Source: Paenibacillus sp. HW567
GTDB taxonomy: Bacteria; Bacillota; Bacilli; Paenibacillales; Paenibacillaceae
NCBI RefSeq assembly: GCF_000374185.1
Contig: NZ_KB910518.1
Coordinates: 1,544,546 to 1,608,545 of the forward strand
Direction of reading: 5' to 3'
DNA: 64,000 nucleotides
Below the pieces are notes generated by a model. It did no database searches. It saw only the letters and a list, made by a program, of their open reading frames with translations, and had not been told where the DNA came from. The position numbers and the translations under genes are program-made. Below are positions 36,541 to 45,087 of the stretch, piece by piece (the stretch's first letter is position 1; each line of letters opens with the position of its first letter).

Positions 36541-36924
36541 TTGAACCTTTTTTCGATTAGTTTATTTCAGAACACCAATACTGAGGGGTGGCTAACAGAA
36601 AAAATTACAAGTGACGATATAAAAATGACCACCGATCAGAAATATGAATATAGATTAGACCTAATTAATATGTTTCAAAAAAATAGCCATGCAAGGTTAT
36701 ATGTTAGGGATGCTGTATCAGATGAAATAAAGAATATTGATGTCGAAATTAGCACAAGGACCATTGTAGTTTATACAGAGAAAAGCTATGGAACTCATTG
36801 GGGATACCTTGAGCCGACTAATGAACCAGACCGTTATATTCTAAATACAACTGAAGATCTAGGTATACCAGAAGAAAAATTTGAGGTGGATATTGAGAAA
36901 GGAGTCTCAAAAAGATTGGAGTGA
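36541..36924 (+). CDS. Immunity-like protein (127 aa), N-terminus possibly altered by ISL3
   Basis: The frame opens just after the ISL3 gene (TTG 36541) without a clear ribosome site. Most of the protein looks normal: WLTEKITSDDIKMTTDQ, YRLDLINMFQKNSHARLYVR and RTIVVYTEKSYGTHWGYLEP. The first ~12 residues may be IS-derived, with the real N-terminus lost. It is probably the last member of the immunity array. Confidence 0.45.
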   Translation: MNLFSISLFQNTNTEGWLTEKITSDDIKMTTDQKYEYRLDLINMFQKNSHARLYVRDAVSDEIKNIDVEISTRTIVVYTEKSYGTHWGYLEPTNEPDRYILNTTEDLGIPEEKFEVDIEKGVSKRLE

Positions 36925-36952
36925 AATGTTGTGGAATCTGAATTGCCAAATT

Positions 36953-37783
36953 TCATTTGTTCAACAACCCGTTCGAATCATCAAACACACGATTAGCTTC
37001 TAGGTGAATATAACGAAGCAAAGCCACTAAGTCAGTTAATCGCTTTTCATTTGAACAATAATAACGCTCAGGACGGAGCCGCTTAATATTTATTGCTTCG
37101 TAGATTAGCCTGTGCCAGTGTTGCGGAACAGTTGTAATTCCGTAATATCCAGCCTCGACTTTACTCTTTATATTATGCTCTTTTATTGTGTATAGTTGCC
37201 GTAACATACCAAGTGTACACCATTCAACTGATTCATCTAGCTGCTTAGTAAAACGCTCTTGGTCTGATAATAACAATTGCTTCTCTAATCGCTCTATCCA
37301 AGTAACCCAGTAGTTATTTAGGTTATCAATTACATACCCGAGTAAAGATTTAATTTCTACCTCATAATTTAAGGATTGTTCCGATCCAAAGACCTTAATT
37401 CCATGATTTTTTAAAGTCCACCACGTAATTGGATTAATATCAGCACCGTACCCATTTGAATGCACATGTTTATTGTAGTAGGTTATTAAAGGACTAATTT
37501 CACTTTGCGGTTTTCCTAAATCATTATCAAGCAAATAAGCTCCCATAATGTCAGCCTGTGGAAACACATTTTCGACCTCTCGGTGAGCTGCGGAAATTGC
37601 CTGGATATCGGAAATGTTAAGCGGCTCTCGAAGAATTGCAATAAAATCTATATCGCTAGAACCTTCAATATAGTCTCCTAATGCAACCGAACCATATATG
37701 TAAACTGCTGCTATATTAAAATTTTTCACACTTAAAGAATCACACAACTTTTTCATAGTTCGTTCAACTACTTGAGGTAACAT
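36953..37783 (-). CDS. Aminoglycoside-type nucleotidyltransferase (DUF4111-like)
   Basis: This 276-residue protein has the nucleotidyltransferase signature IYGSVALGDYIEGSSDIDF (GS, then DxD) near residues 30-50. A helical C-terminal domain follows (SLLGYVIDNLNNYWVTWIER; EWCTLGMLRQLYTIKE), as in ANT(9)/ANT(3'')-type streptomycin or spectinomycin adenylyltransferases. Those enzymes transfer AMP to aminoglycosides. Whether this one confers resistance or acts on another substrate cannot be told. It is a single minus-strand gene, convergent with the immunity array. It starts at ATG 37783 after GGGAGC. Confidence 0.8.
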   Translation of the reverse strand: MLPQVVERTMKKLCDSLSVKNFNIAAVYIYGSVALGDYIEGSSDIDFIAILREPLNISDIQAISAAHREVENVFPQADIMGAYLLDNDLGKPQSEISPLITYYNKHVHSNGYGADINPITWWTLKNHGIKVFGSEQSLNYEVEIKSLLGYVIDNLNNYWVTWIERLEKQLLLSDQERFTKQLDESVEWCTLGMLRQLYTIKEHNIKSKVEAGYYGITTVPQHWHRLIYEAINIKRLRPERYYCSNEKRLTDLVALLRYIHLEANRVFDDSNGLLNK

Positions 37784-37870
37784 GAATAGCTCCCTTCAAA
37801 TTCTGCTCTCAGGCGGTTATTGAGAAATTTCAAGCGTTGGGAGTTGCTTTGAAAAGAATGTAAGCTGTAA

Positions 37871-37935
37871 GACCTTGAGGAGAATGTCCTTCAAGGTCTT
37901 TTTTATGGCCTACACAGTGCTGAGTTGATCAGGTG
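37871..37935. repeat. Inter-cassette repeat outside the immunity array
   Basis: GACCTTGAGG...CCTTCAAGGTC (37871-37898) with TTTTTTA is followed by CCTACACAGTGCTGAGTTGA and CAGGTGGC. It is the same two-part structure as at 30354-30421, but here no gene on the plus strand precedes it. It marks the right border of the island. Confidence 0.7.
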
Positions 37936-38028
37936 GCTATGACTAACAGTAGTTACCCTCATTCATCAGTACGTTATTGGGATGATAGCGCTTTCCTTTT
38001 GGGAAATGCTTTCTGACTTTTGCTTAAC

Positions 38029-38889
38029 TTAATGGTCATCCCGGTAAGCCTTTGGCGACTGCTTGTACACCTTGGAAAACTGCCGCGTGAAGTAGTTACT
38101 GTCATTAAACCCGCATTGGTAGGAAATATCTGTTATCGGTAGTCTGGTCTGTTTCAAGAGAGTACAAGCCCGGTCCAAGCGAAGTCGTATGAGGTAAGAC
38201 ATGGGTGTTGTCCGATAATAAGCTTGGAAAATCCGGTTTAAGTACCGGACAGAAATGTTCGAATGATTAGCGATATTTTCCAAAGTAATGGATTCAAGGT
38301 AATGATCCTCAATATAAGAGATCGTATTCGCCAAATGCATCAGATTGTTAGGTATGCTGGTTACTTGACTGCCATAATGCCTGGATAAATAGACAACAAG
38401 CCCCATAAATTGTGAAAGGATCATGGACTGGTATCCTTTAAGCTTATTCGTAAATTCTTCGATCATAATTGAGATTACGGAAAAAATATGCTCCAGATTG
38501 GGGATACAAAGCCTGGGCGTAGCTGCATCCGAATGATAGTTGCGATAGAATGGCTCAATTTCGAAAAGGGCCTGATATCCGCTGGAGATTCTCAGGTCCT
38601 GACCGATGGCCCGTAATATTTCGGGTTTATACATAATATTGCAAATTTTGAACTCATGAGGGTCTCTATAAGCATGAACAGATTCCCCGCTTATGACAAA
38701 TACATTTCCTTTTTTAATAAAATGTGTGTCGTCATTGACGATGTGGGTTGCATGCCCGTTCAACACAATTACAAGCTCAGAGAATCCGGAGTGCTGATGC
38801 AAAAATGTATTATCATCATGCCCGCCATATTGAATAAAAAAGGGGAATTGCTCGTCCTTTGTAAACCAGTCCAGGTATACGCTGTTCAT
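38029..38889 (-). CDS. AraC-family regulator with cupin sensor domain
   Basis: The start is set at ATG 38889, behind GGGAGG (the upstream ATG at 38904 lies inside that site), giving 286 residues. An N-terminal cupin-like domain (about 15-100: FLHQHSGFSELVIVLNG, VFVISGESVHAY) precedes two C-terminal HTH motifs (ITLENIANHSNISVRYLNRI; ITDISYQCGFNDSNYFTRQF). The architecture matches the RhaS/XylS-type sugar regulators. It is divergent from the sugar ABC operon at 39151 across 260 bp and probably activates that operon when the sugar is present. Confidence 0.9.
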   Translation of the reverse strand: MNSVYLDWFTKDEQFPFFIQYGGHDDNTFLHQHSGFSELVIVLNGHATHIVNDDTHFIKKGNVFVISGESVHAYRDPHEFKICNIMYKPEILRAIGQDLRISSGYQALFEIEPFYRNYHSDAATPRLCIPNLEHIFSVISIMIEEFTNKLKGYQSMILSQFMGLVVYLSRHYGSQVTSIPNNLMHLANTISYIEDHYLESITLENIANHSNISVRYLNRIFQAYYRTTPMSYLIRLRLDRACTLLKQTRLPITDISYQCGFNDSNYFTRQFSKVYKQSPKAYRDDH

Positions 38890-39081
38890 TACTATCCCTC
38901 CCATTTCTTGTGAAAATATGTCTTAATCATGCTCTAAGTCGGGCTACAAAATCAAGGATTAAAATGTGTAATTAGATGTCTAGATTGTGCTTATTTTGAT
39001 ACGGAATAATCAAGGTTATCACCATTTTGATTCACTATAATACTATTTGTATCGAAGATATGAGCTGAAGTCGAGGATAAA

Positions 39082-39095
39082 TGAAAGCGCTCTTA
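39082..39095 (+). promoter_or_regulatory. Candidate cre (CcpA) site
   Basis: TGAAAGCGCTCTTA matches the cre consensus TGWAANCGNTNWCA at 13 of 14 positions. It lies 56 bp before the start of the sugar ABC operon, downstream of a TATAAT at 39036-39041. This placement suits catabolite repression by road-block. Confidence 0.6.
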
Positions 39096-39150
39096 AGTCT
39101 TCTTCAAATTCATATCTTGAACAGCAAATTATGCAATTAGGGGGAGTTAG

Positions 39151-40110
39151 ATGAGTGCCATATCGCCAAAAGCAGCGAAAACTCCATTGGGCGGGAGAGA
39201 AGGGGGCTATATAAAAGGAAAATATAAACTGTTCCTGATTGCATTTCCCTTTTTAGTAATTGTGTTTCTGTTTTCCTACCTGCCTCTGTATGGCTGGATT
39301 TACTCACTATATGATTATTTTCCGGCGATTCCATTGTCCAAAAGTGAATTTGTCGGTCTGCGCTGGTTCACCATGATGGTCTCCAATGAGGTACAGCGCG
39401 CCGAGATGGTCCGCGTTCTGCGCAACACGTTTGCTATAAGCTCGCTTGGGATTCTGACCTCTGTGCTTCCAGTTATCTTTGCTATTCTGCTGCAGGAGAT
39501 TAAGAGTACGAGGTTCAAGCGAATGGTCCAGACGTTTACAACACTCCCCAATTTTATTAGCTGGGTCTTGGTATATTCGTTTGCGTTCATGATCTTCTCT
39601 GTTGATAACGGTTTTGTTAATAATCTTCTGCTGGATCTGGGCTGGATTGATACACCGATGAATATTCTTGCATCCGACAAGCATACATGGCTGGCCATGA
39701 CGCTGTGGGGAATCTGGAAGGGATTGGGCTGGGGAGCAATTATGTACATCGCAGCCATTACCGGGATAGACACTGAATTATTTGAAGCAGCCAGAGTTGA
39801 CGGAGCAAACCGCTTCAAGCAGATTCTGCACATCACCGTTCCGGGAATCATCCCCACCTACTTCGTACTGCTGATCTTATCCATCGCGAATTTCATTAAT
39901 AACGGCCTAGATCAATATTTCGTTTTTGCCAACGCAATGAACATGAATAATATCGAAGTGCTGGATCTTTATGTGTATAACATTGGGATGGCGAATTCCA
40001 ATTTCGGTTTTGCCACTGCTGTAAGCATTATGAAATCGGTTGTCAGTTTGTTCCTGCTGTTTCTGGCTAACGGATTATCCAAGGTTGTCCGCGGCGAGAG
40101 CATTATCTGA
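39151..40110 (+). CDS. Sugar ABC transporter permease, LplB/YteP type
   Basis: This 319-residue protein has six membrane segments, starting FLIAFPFLVIVFLFSYLP. The binding-protein-dependent permease loop is EAARVDGANRFKQILHITVP (about residue 210). This family is typical of Paenibacillus oligosaccharide importers that work with a lipoprotein and a separate MsmX-type ATPase. ATG 39151 follows AGGGGGAG. It is the first gene of a three-gene operon: permease, permease, binding protein. Confidence 0.92.
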   Translation: MSAISPKAAKTPLGGREGGYIKGKYKLFLIAFPFLVIVFLFSYLPLYGWIYSLYDYFPAIPLSKSEFVGLRWFTMMVSNEVQRAEMVRVLRNTFAISSLGILTSVLPVIFAILLQEIKSTRFKRMVQTFTTLPNFISWVLVYSFAFMIFSVDNGFVNNLLLDLGWIDTPMNILASDKHTWLAMTLWGIWKGLGWGAIMYIAAITGIDTELFEAARVDGANRFKQILHITVPGIIPTYFVLLILSIANFINNGLDQYFVFANAMNMNNIEVLDLYVYNIGMANSNFGFATAVSIMKSVVSLFLLFLANGLSKVVRGESII

Positions 40111-40133
40111 CACTGAGAAAGGAGACGAATGAA

Positions 40134-41027
40134 GTGGCTAGAAAAAAGAAGTTCAGTATATTTGATCTGCTCAACTATACAGTGTTGGCCTTGTTCACCT
40201 TGGCTTGCGTCTTTCCGTTCTATTACTTGCTCATCAATACAATAAGCAATAACGACCTTAGCAGCAAAGGACTTGTAATGTTCTACCCCAAAGGCCTCCA
40301 ATTCTCTAACTACAAGCACGTGTTCCAGATTCCCGGTCTTACCCTAGCCGCCGGTGTTACTATGGCACGTACTGTGATAGGAACTGCCTTAACAGTTGCT
40401 GCATCGGGATTGCTAGGCTATCTTTTTACAAAAAATGAGATGTGGGGGCGGCGGTTCTGGTACCGATTCTTGGTAATCACCATGTATTTTAACGCAGGGT
40501 TAATTCCCTGGTACCTAACCATGCGGAATCTGGGATTGACGAATAATTTTTTGGCTTATATTGTGCCCGGCATTGTGTCGCCTTTCTTTATCATCCTGGT
40601 CAAAACTTTTGTGGAATCAACGCCGATTGCTCTGCAGGAGTCTGCACAGATTGATGGTGCGGGATATATGACTATTTTTTGGAAAATCGTGATGCCGCTG
40701 ATCACACCTATTCTGGCTACGATTACAATTTTTAGCGCGGTGGGGCAATGGAATCAGTTCTATGACACCTTGTTTCTGATGACGGATTCAAAGCTGTTTA
40801 CCCTGCAGTTTATTCTGTGGCGGTATATGAACGAAGCCTTGTCGATTGCTGAAATTATGAAACAATCCGCTGGCGCAGGCATGCGAGGCAACGTATCTAT
40901 CCTGCCGACTCCCACCTCGATCCGTACGACAGTCTCAATTATTGTCGTCGTTCCTATCCTGCTCGTCTATCCTTTCTTTCAGCGTTACTTTGTGAAAGGT
41001 ATTATGATAGGTGCGATCAAGGGCTAG
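40134..41027 (+). CDS. Sugar ABC transporter permease, YtcP/LplC type
   Basis: This 297-residue permease begins with GTG 40134, after AAAGGAGA, 23 bp behind the first permease. It has six membrane helices and the EAA loop ESAQIDGAGYMTIFWKIVMP (about residue 175). It forms the transport channel with the preceding protein. No ATPase gene is in the operon, which is usual because a shared MsmX-like ATPase serves these systems. Confidence 0.92.
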   Translation: MARKKKFSIFDLLNYTVLALFTLACVFPFYYLLINTISNNDLSSKGLVMFYPKGLQFSNYKHVFQIPGLTLAAGVTMARTVIGTALTVAASGLLGYLFTKNEMWGRRFWYRFLVITMYFNAGLIPWYLTMRNLGLTNNFLAYIVPGIVSPFFIILVKTFVESTPIALQESAQIDGAGYMTIFWKIVMPLITPILATITIFSAVGQWNQFYDTLFLMTDSKLFTLQFILWRYMNEALSIAEIMKQSAGAGMRGNVSILPTPTSIRTTVSIIVVVPILLVYPFFQRYFVKGIMIGAIKG

Positions 41028-41132
41028 TGCGATCATCTTTAGACGGTGTAAGGAGGTGAGAGACCTTATTCCAGGCAATTGCAGCACGATGGTTTTATGA
41101 TTTAATCCATATTCAGGGAGGTCATTGCAAGT

Positions 41133-42947
41133 ATGTTGAGACAAAAAAAGCGGTCATTTATCATGTTACTCCTGTGTCTCGTTATGGTCTTTGCCACTGC
41201 GTGTAACAATAGTAGTAATAATGCATCTGAAGCTGGAAGCAGTCAATCGCCTTCTCAATCGAATTCGGGCGGGCAAGACAGCAGTACAGACACATCCTCA
41301 AAGAGCGATGTTATTACGGACTGGTCCAAGGAGCCGGAAGTGACCCTGTCAGTATTCTCCCTTCTGGCCAACTATTCCGGCGAGCAGCCGGGCTGGTTCG
41401 CCAAGCTGGTTAAAGACAAATTCAACATCAAATTGAATATCATTCAAGGAAGCACTGACCGGGTCGCTACACAGATGGCGTCAGGCGATTTAGGCGACCT
41501 CATTGTCGGGATGGGCGGCAAAAACTTCACCGACTCTATAAAAGCGGGCATGCTCTTGGATTGGAAAAAGGATAACCTGCTTGATAAATACGGCAAGAAC
41601 ATGCAGAAATATGCTCCAAAGGCGCTGGAAGCAAACAGCAAGCAATACGGTAACGATACCTCCATCTACGGGATTGGCAACAATGTAGGCAATGGTGAGG
41701 GGCCAAGTGAAGGCGCTACCATGACATTCGGCCCGTATCTTCGCTGGGATTTGTACCAGAAGCTCGGCAGTCCCGAGATCAAGACCCTGGATGATTATCT
41801 TCCTGTCTTGAAGCAGATGCAGGAGCTGCAGCCGAAGAGTGAAGCGGGGAAGAAGACGTACGGATTCTCACTCTGGTCAGACTGGGATGGAGATTTCTCC
41901 ACGCTGGTTAAGGTCACAGCACAGTTTTACGGATATGCAGAAACAGACGGGTTTAACTCTGGTAACTTGATTCTTGTCAAAGCAGACGAAGCTAAATATC
42001 AACCGATTCTGGATGACAATAGCCATTACATGAAAGGACTCAAATTCTATTTCGATGCGAATCAGATGGGCCTGCTCGATCCGGATTCCCTGACCCAGAA
42101 ATTCGGTGATGTGTCGAACAAAATTAAGGACGGCCAGGTGCTGTTCGCCCAATTCCCTTGGCTGGTCAATACGTATAATACGCCGAATCATACCTCAGAA
42201 GGAAAAGGCTTCGCATTGGTTCCATTCGCGGAGCAGAAGATTTACTCCAGCGGCTTCAACCCTTACGGGAGCAGTTGGATGTGGTCGATTGGGGCCAAGA
42301 CAAAGTATCCGGAACGGGTAATGGCATTCCTCGATTGGATGTATTCACCGGAAGGTATTGAAGAAGGCTACAATGGTCCCAAAGGCATGGCTTGGGATTT
42401 GGATGCAAACGGCAAACCAACCTTAACCGAGCTGGGACAGCAGGCCATGTACAATCCTGATACCCCTCTTCCGGATGAATATGGCGGAGGGATCTGGAGT
42501 GAAGGAGCGGGTAACTTCGGTAAGCTTAACAATGGAACCCTGATTACTTCTAGCATTAACCCTGAAACCGGAGAGCCGTATGATTTCAATCTATGGAACT
42601 CGACATTGACACGAAATCCTGATCCGGTTACGAAAAGCTGGCGTGAGGCAATGGGTGTGCTGACTGATAAGGAATGGTTTGTCAAAAACAATCAAGTGGC
42701 AGTCTCCAAGCCATTCTTCAATGGCCAGGCGCCTGTAGAAGAACCTTCGGATATCAAATTAAAGCATAGCCAGGTGGGCAAGGTAATCAAAGAATTCTCT
42801 TGGAAGATGATGTTCGCCAAGGATCAGACCGAATATGACAGCCTGAAGCAGCAGATGATTACGAAAGCTAAAGGTATGGGCTATGACGATGTAATCAATT
42901 GGGAGCTTGACCAGACGACAAAAACCGTATTCACGCTCTACAAATAA
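41133..42947 (+). CDS. Extracellular sugar-binding lipoprotein
   Basis: This 604-residue protein starts at ATG 41133 after GGGAGGT. It has a lipoprotein signal (MLLLCLVMVFATAC) with the lipid-anchored Cys near residue 24, a Ser/Asn/Gly linker, and then a type-1 solute-binding domain. Its length and Trp-rich segments match the LplA/YtcQ family that binds plant-derived oligosaccharides. It is third in the operon. A strong hairpin terminator follows. Confidence 0.9.
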   Translation: MLRQKKRSFIMLLLCLVMVFATACNNSSNNASEAGSSQSPSQSNSGGQDSSTDTSSKSDVITDWSKEPEVTLSVFSLLANYSGEQPGWFAKLVKDKFNIKLNIIQGSTDRVATQMASGDLGDLIVGMGGKNFTDSIKAGMLLDWKKDNLLDKYGKNMQKYAPKALEANSKQYGNDTSIYGIGNNVGNGEGPSEGATMTFGPYLRWDLYQKLGSPEIKTLDDYLPVLKQMQELQPKSEAGKKTYGFSLWSDWDGDFSTLVKVTAQFYGYAETDGFNSGNLILVKADEAKYQPILDDNSHYMKGLKFYFDANQMGLLDPDSLTQKFGDVSNKIKDGQVLFAQFPWLVNTYNTPNHTSEGKGFALVPFAEQKIYSSGFNPYGSSWMWSIGAKTKYPERVMAFLDWMYSPEGIEEGYNGPKGMAWDLDANGKPTLTELGQQAMYNPDTPLPDEYGGGIWSEGAGNFGKLNNGTLITSSINPETGEPYDFNLWNSTLTRNPDPVTKSWREAMGVLTDKEWFVKNNQVAVSKPFFNGQAPVEEPSDIKLKHSQVGKVIKEFSWKMMFAKDQTEYDSLKQQMITKAKGMGYDDVINWELDQTTKTVFTLYK

Positions 42948-42954
42948 TAATTAG

Positions 42955-43035
42955 AAGCCATTGTTCATCTCCTGCCGCTTGGACCTTCTTCAGGAAGTCC
43001 AATCCAGCGGTGGGATTTGAGCATGGCTTTTTTTT
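42955..43035 (+). terminator. Terminator of the sugar ABC operon
   Basis: AAGCCAT (42955-42961) pairs with ATGGCTT (43023-43029) around an inner stem (CCGCTTGGACTT/AAGTCCAATCCAGCGG), followed by T8. Confidence 0.88.
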
Positions 43036-43136
43036 GTTGATTATTGGGATGATTTAACAGTGAATTCCTGTTATGATCATCAGGAATTCACTGGACAGAT
43101 ATATTCATCATTGGCAGCCCGATTGCAGGAGAAATC

Positions 43137-43154
43137 TTAAGGTAATGTTAAGGT
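43137..43154 (+). promoter_or_regulatory. Direct repeat, likely response-regulator site
   Basis: TTAAGGT-AATG-TTAAGGT is a perfect 7-bp direct repeat with 11-bp periodicity, typical of OmpR/PhoB-type operators. It lies 80 bp before the response regulator gene and suggests autoregulation. Confidence 0.5.
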
Positions 43155-43234
43155 TAACCCTGATTAACTGAAAGGTATGACAACTAAGATGAACTTACAG
43201 CTCGAAGGTGATGAGCAAGAAGAGAGGTGAAACC

Positions 43235-43921
43235 ATGAACAAAACGATTCTGATTGTAGATGACGAGAAGGAAATTCGTGAGCTTCTGCGGTTATACATA
43301 GAAAAGGATGGCTATTGCGTGATACAGGCTGAAAATGGCTTGGAGGCGCTTAAACAGGCTGGGTCCGCACGGATTGATTTGGCTGTCATCGACATTATGA
43401 TGCCGGAGCTAGACGGCTATCAGCTTATCAAAGGGTTGAGAGAACGCAGCAATCTTCCCATTATTGTTGTGAGCGCCAAAACAGAAAATCATGAGAAAAT
43501 ATTGGGGCTTGACCTTGGGGCGGACGATTACGTGACAAAGCCTTTTGACCCTTTGGAGGTCACTGCCCGAATCAAAGCTCAATTACGCCGCTATGACGGA
43601 GGCGCGGCAAATTCCGAAGCGGCTTTACTGACGGCAGGTGAGCTGTGTATGGATGTTTCCGCTTGCATCCTTAGCTTCGGCAGCGGGATAATCCCTCTTA
43701 CCGCCACGGAATTTAACATGATGAAGCTGTTTATGCAAAGCCCCGGACGTGTATACACCAAACAGCAGATTTATGAAGCTGCGTGGCAGGAGACAGCCAT
43801 CGTAGACGACAATACGGTGATGGTCGCCATCAGCAAGCTGCGCGGCAAACTTCCCGGGGACGGCGCAATATCTATCGGAACCGTCCGGGGATTGGGGTAT
43901 CGTCTGGAGATGCGTACATGA
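43235..43921 (+). CDS. OmpR-family response regulator
   Basis: The start is set at ATG 43235 after AGAGAGGTG, giving 228 residues. The receiver domain has the acidic pocket (VDDEK), the phosphorylated Asp in LAVIDIMMP (about residue 52) and YVTKPFD with the conserved Lys. A winged-helix domain (about 130-228: LTATEFNMMKLFMQSPGRVY, GLGYRLE) binds DNA. It resembles VanR-type regulators. It overlaps the kinase by ATGA, and the kinase and an ABC exporter follow, so the unit is a peptide-antibiotic sensing and detoxification type. Confidence 0.94.
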   Translation: MNKTILIVDDEKEIRELLRLYIEKDGYCVIQAENGLEALKQAGSARIDLAVIDIMMPELDGYQLIKGLRERSNLPIIVVSAKTENHEKILGLDLGADDYVTKPFDPLEVTARIKAQLRRYDGGAANSEAALLTAGELCMDVSACILSFGSGIIPLTATEFNMMKLFMQSPGRVYTKQQIYEAAWQETAIVDDNTVMVAISKLRGKLPGDGAISIGTVRGLGYRLEMRT

Positions 43922-45087
43922 AGAAAAGACGCAGTTTCAAAAGAATCATCATGCACAGGTACATAGGCTATACCACTGGAATTGCACTGACGCTTCTGGT
44001 ATTGGAGTTCTTATTCAGTCTGTTTACATGGAATAACGGGATGAACTTCTCGGAACTGGCGTCATCCCCGCTGGCCCAGGGGACAGAAACCCTTCAAATC
44101 ACGCTTTCAGTTTTCTGGATTCTTATCACAGTTGCGGTATATTTTATGGGGATTGTCCTTTTTGGGCGCGGAATTAACAGGAAAATCATGGAGCCTGTAC
44201 AGAAAATGGAAGAGGGCTTCAGGGAGGTTACTGCCGGTCATTTGGACACTACGCTGGACTTTGAAACAGAAACAGAATTTGGGGAAATGCGGGATGCTTT
44301 CAACTTTATGGCGCGAAAGCTGAAAGACTCCGAAGAAAAGCGAATGATAATGGAAAATGAGAGAATGCGGCTTTTTTCACACATTGCCCATGACTTGAAA
44401 ACCCCCATGACAACGATTTCCGGATACGCGGGGGCCTTGGCTAGCGGTATGGTGGAGGAGCCGGATAAGCAGCGGGAATACCATCTGGCGATAAAAGCAA
44501 AATCCGGGCAGGTGAACCAATTGGTTGACCAGTTGCTTTCTTATTCCAAGCTGGGTACGCCGCAATACCGGATGAATTTTGCGAAGGTTGACCTTGTAGA
44601 GCTGCTTCGTGTAGCTTGCGCCACTTTGTTTGGTGAAATCGAAAGCAAGCAGATGAAATTGGAGCTGCGGTTGCCGGACAATCCAGTATTTTGCATGGCG
44701 GATTCGTTGGAGACCAACCGTGCTATCGGCAATCTGCTGACAAACGCAATCCGCCATAACCCGGCGGGCAGTCTATTGTACGTGGGGCTGACGGATGAAC
44801 CCGGCCGTATTGAGATACACATTGCCGATAGCGGAGCGGCTATCCCGGAGGCCATCACCGGAAATTTGTTCGAGCCTTTTGTTTCCGGCAGTGATTCAAG
44901 AAGTACCAGCAGTGGAACAGGACTTGGACTTGCCATTGTGAACAAGGTAATGGAACAGCATTCCGGCGAGGTTTTCGTATTGGACGCCCCCTCTCCTTAT
45001 ACCAAGATGTTTGTCCTGAGTTTCCCACAAGTTTCAGGACACCGAAAGACGGAGGGAGAATATGTATCAAAAAATTATCAAAAATGA
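43918..45087 (+). CDS. Sensor histidine kinase
   Basis: ATG 43918 overlaps the regulator stop (ATGA), giving 389 residues. Two membrane helices (about 17-37 and 62-85) are separated by a short extracellular loop. A HAMP domain follows, then the H-box SHIAHDLKTPMTTISGYAGA and an ATPase domain with the N-box GNLLTNAIRHNP and the G-box GTGLGLAIV. The short loop is typical of kinases that sense through the partner ABC transporter or the membrane rather than a soluble ligand. The next gene overlaps by 26 bp. Confidence 0.93.
   Translation: MKKRRSFKRIIMHRYIGYTTGIALTLLVLEFLFSLFTWNNGMNFSELASSPLAQGTETLQITLSVFWILITVAVYFMGIVLFGRGINRKIMEPVQKMEEGFREVTAGHLDTTLDFETETEFGEMRDAFNFMARKLKDSEEKRMIMENERMRLFSHIAHDLKTPMTTISGYAGALASGMVEEPDKQREYHLAIKAKSGQVNQLVDQLLSYSKLGTPQYRMNFAKVDLVELLRVACATLFGEIESKQMKLELRLPDNPVFCMADSLETNRAIGNLLTNAIRHNPAGSLLYVGLTDEPGRIEIHIADSGAAIPEAITGNLFEPFVSGSDSRSTSSGTGLGLAIVNKVMEQHSGEVFVLDAPSPYTKMFVLSFPQVSGHRKTEGEYVSKNYQK

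Noticed and set aside
35213..36546. Inverted repeats of the ISL3 element
   Set aside because: GGAAAAACATCTG and GGTTCAACCTCAG share only about 9 of 13 bases and no 8-bp duplication flanks them, so the ends are not called.
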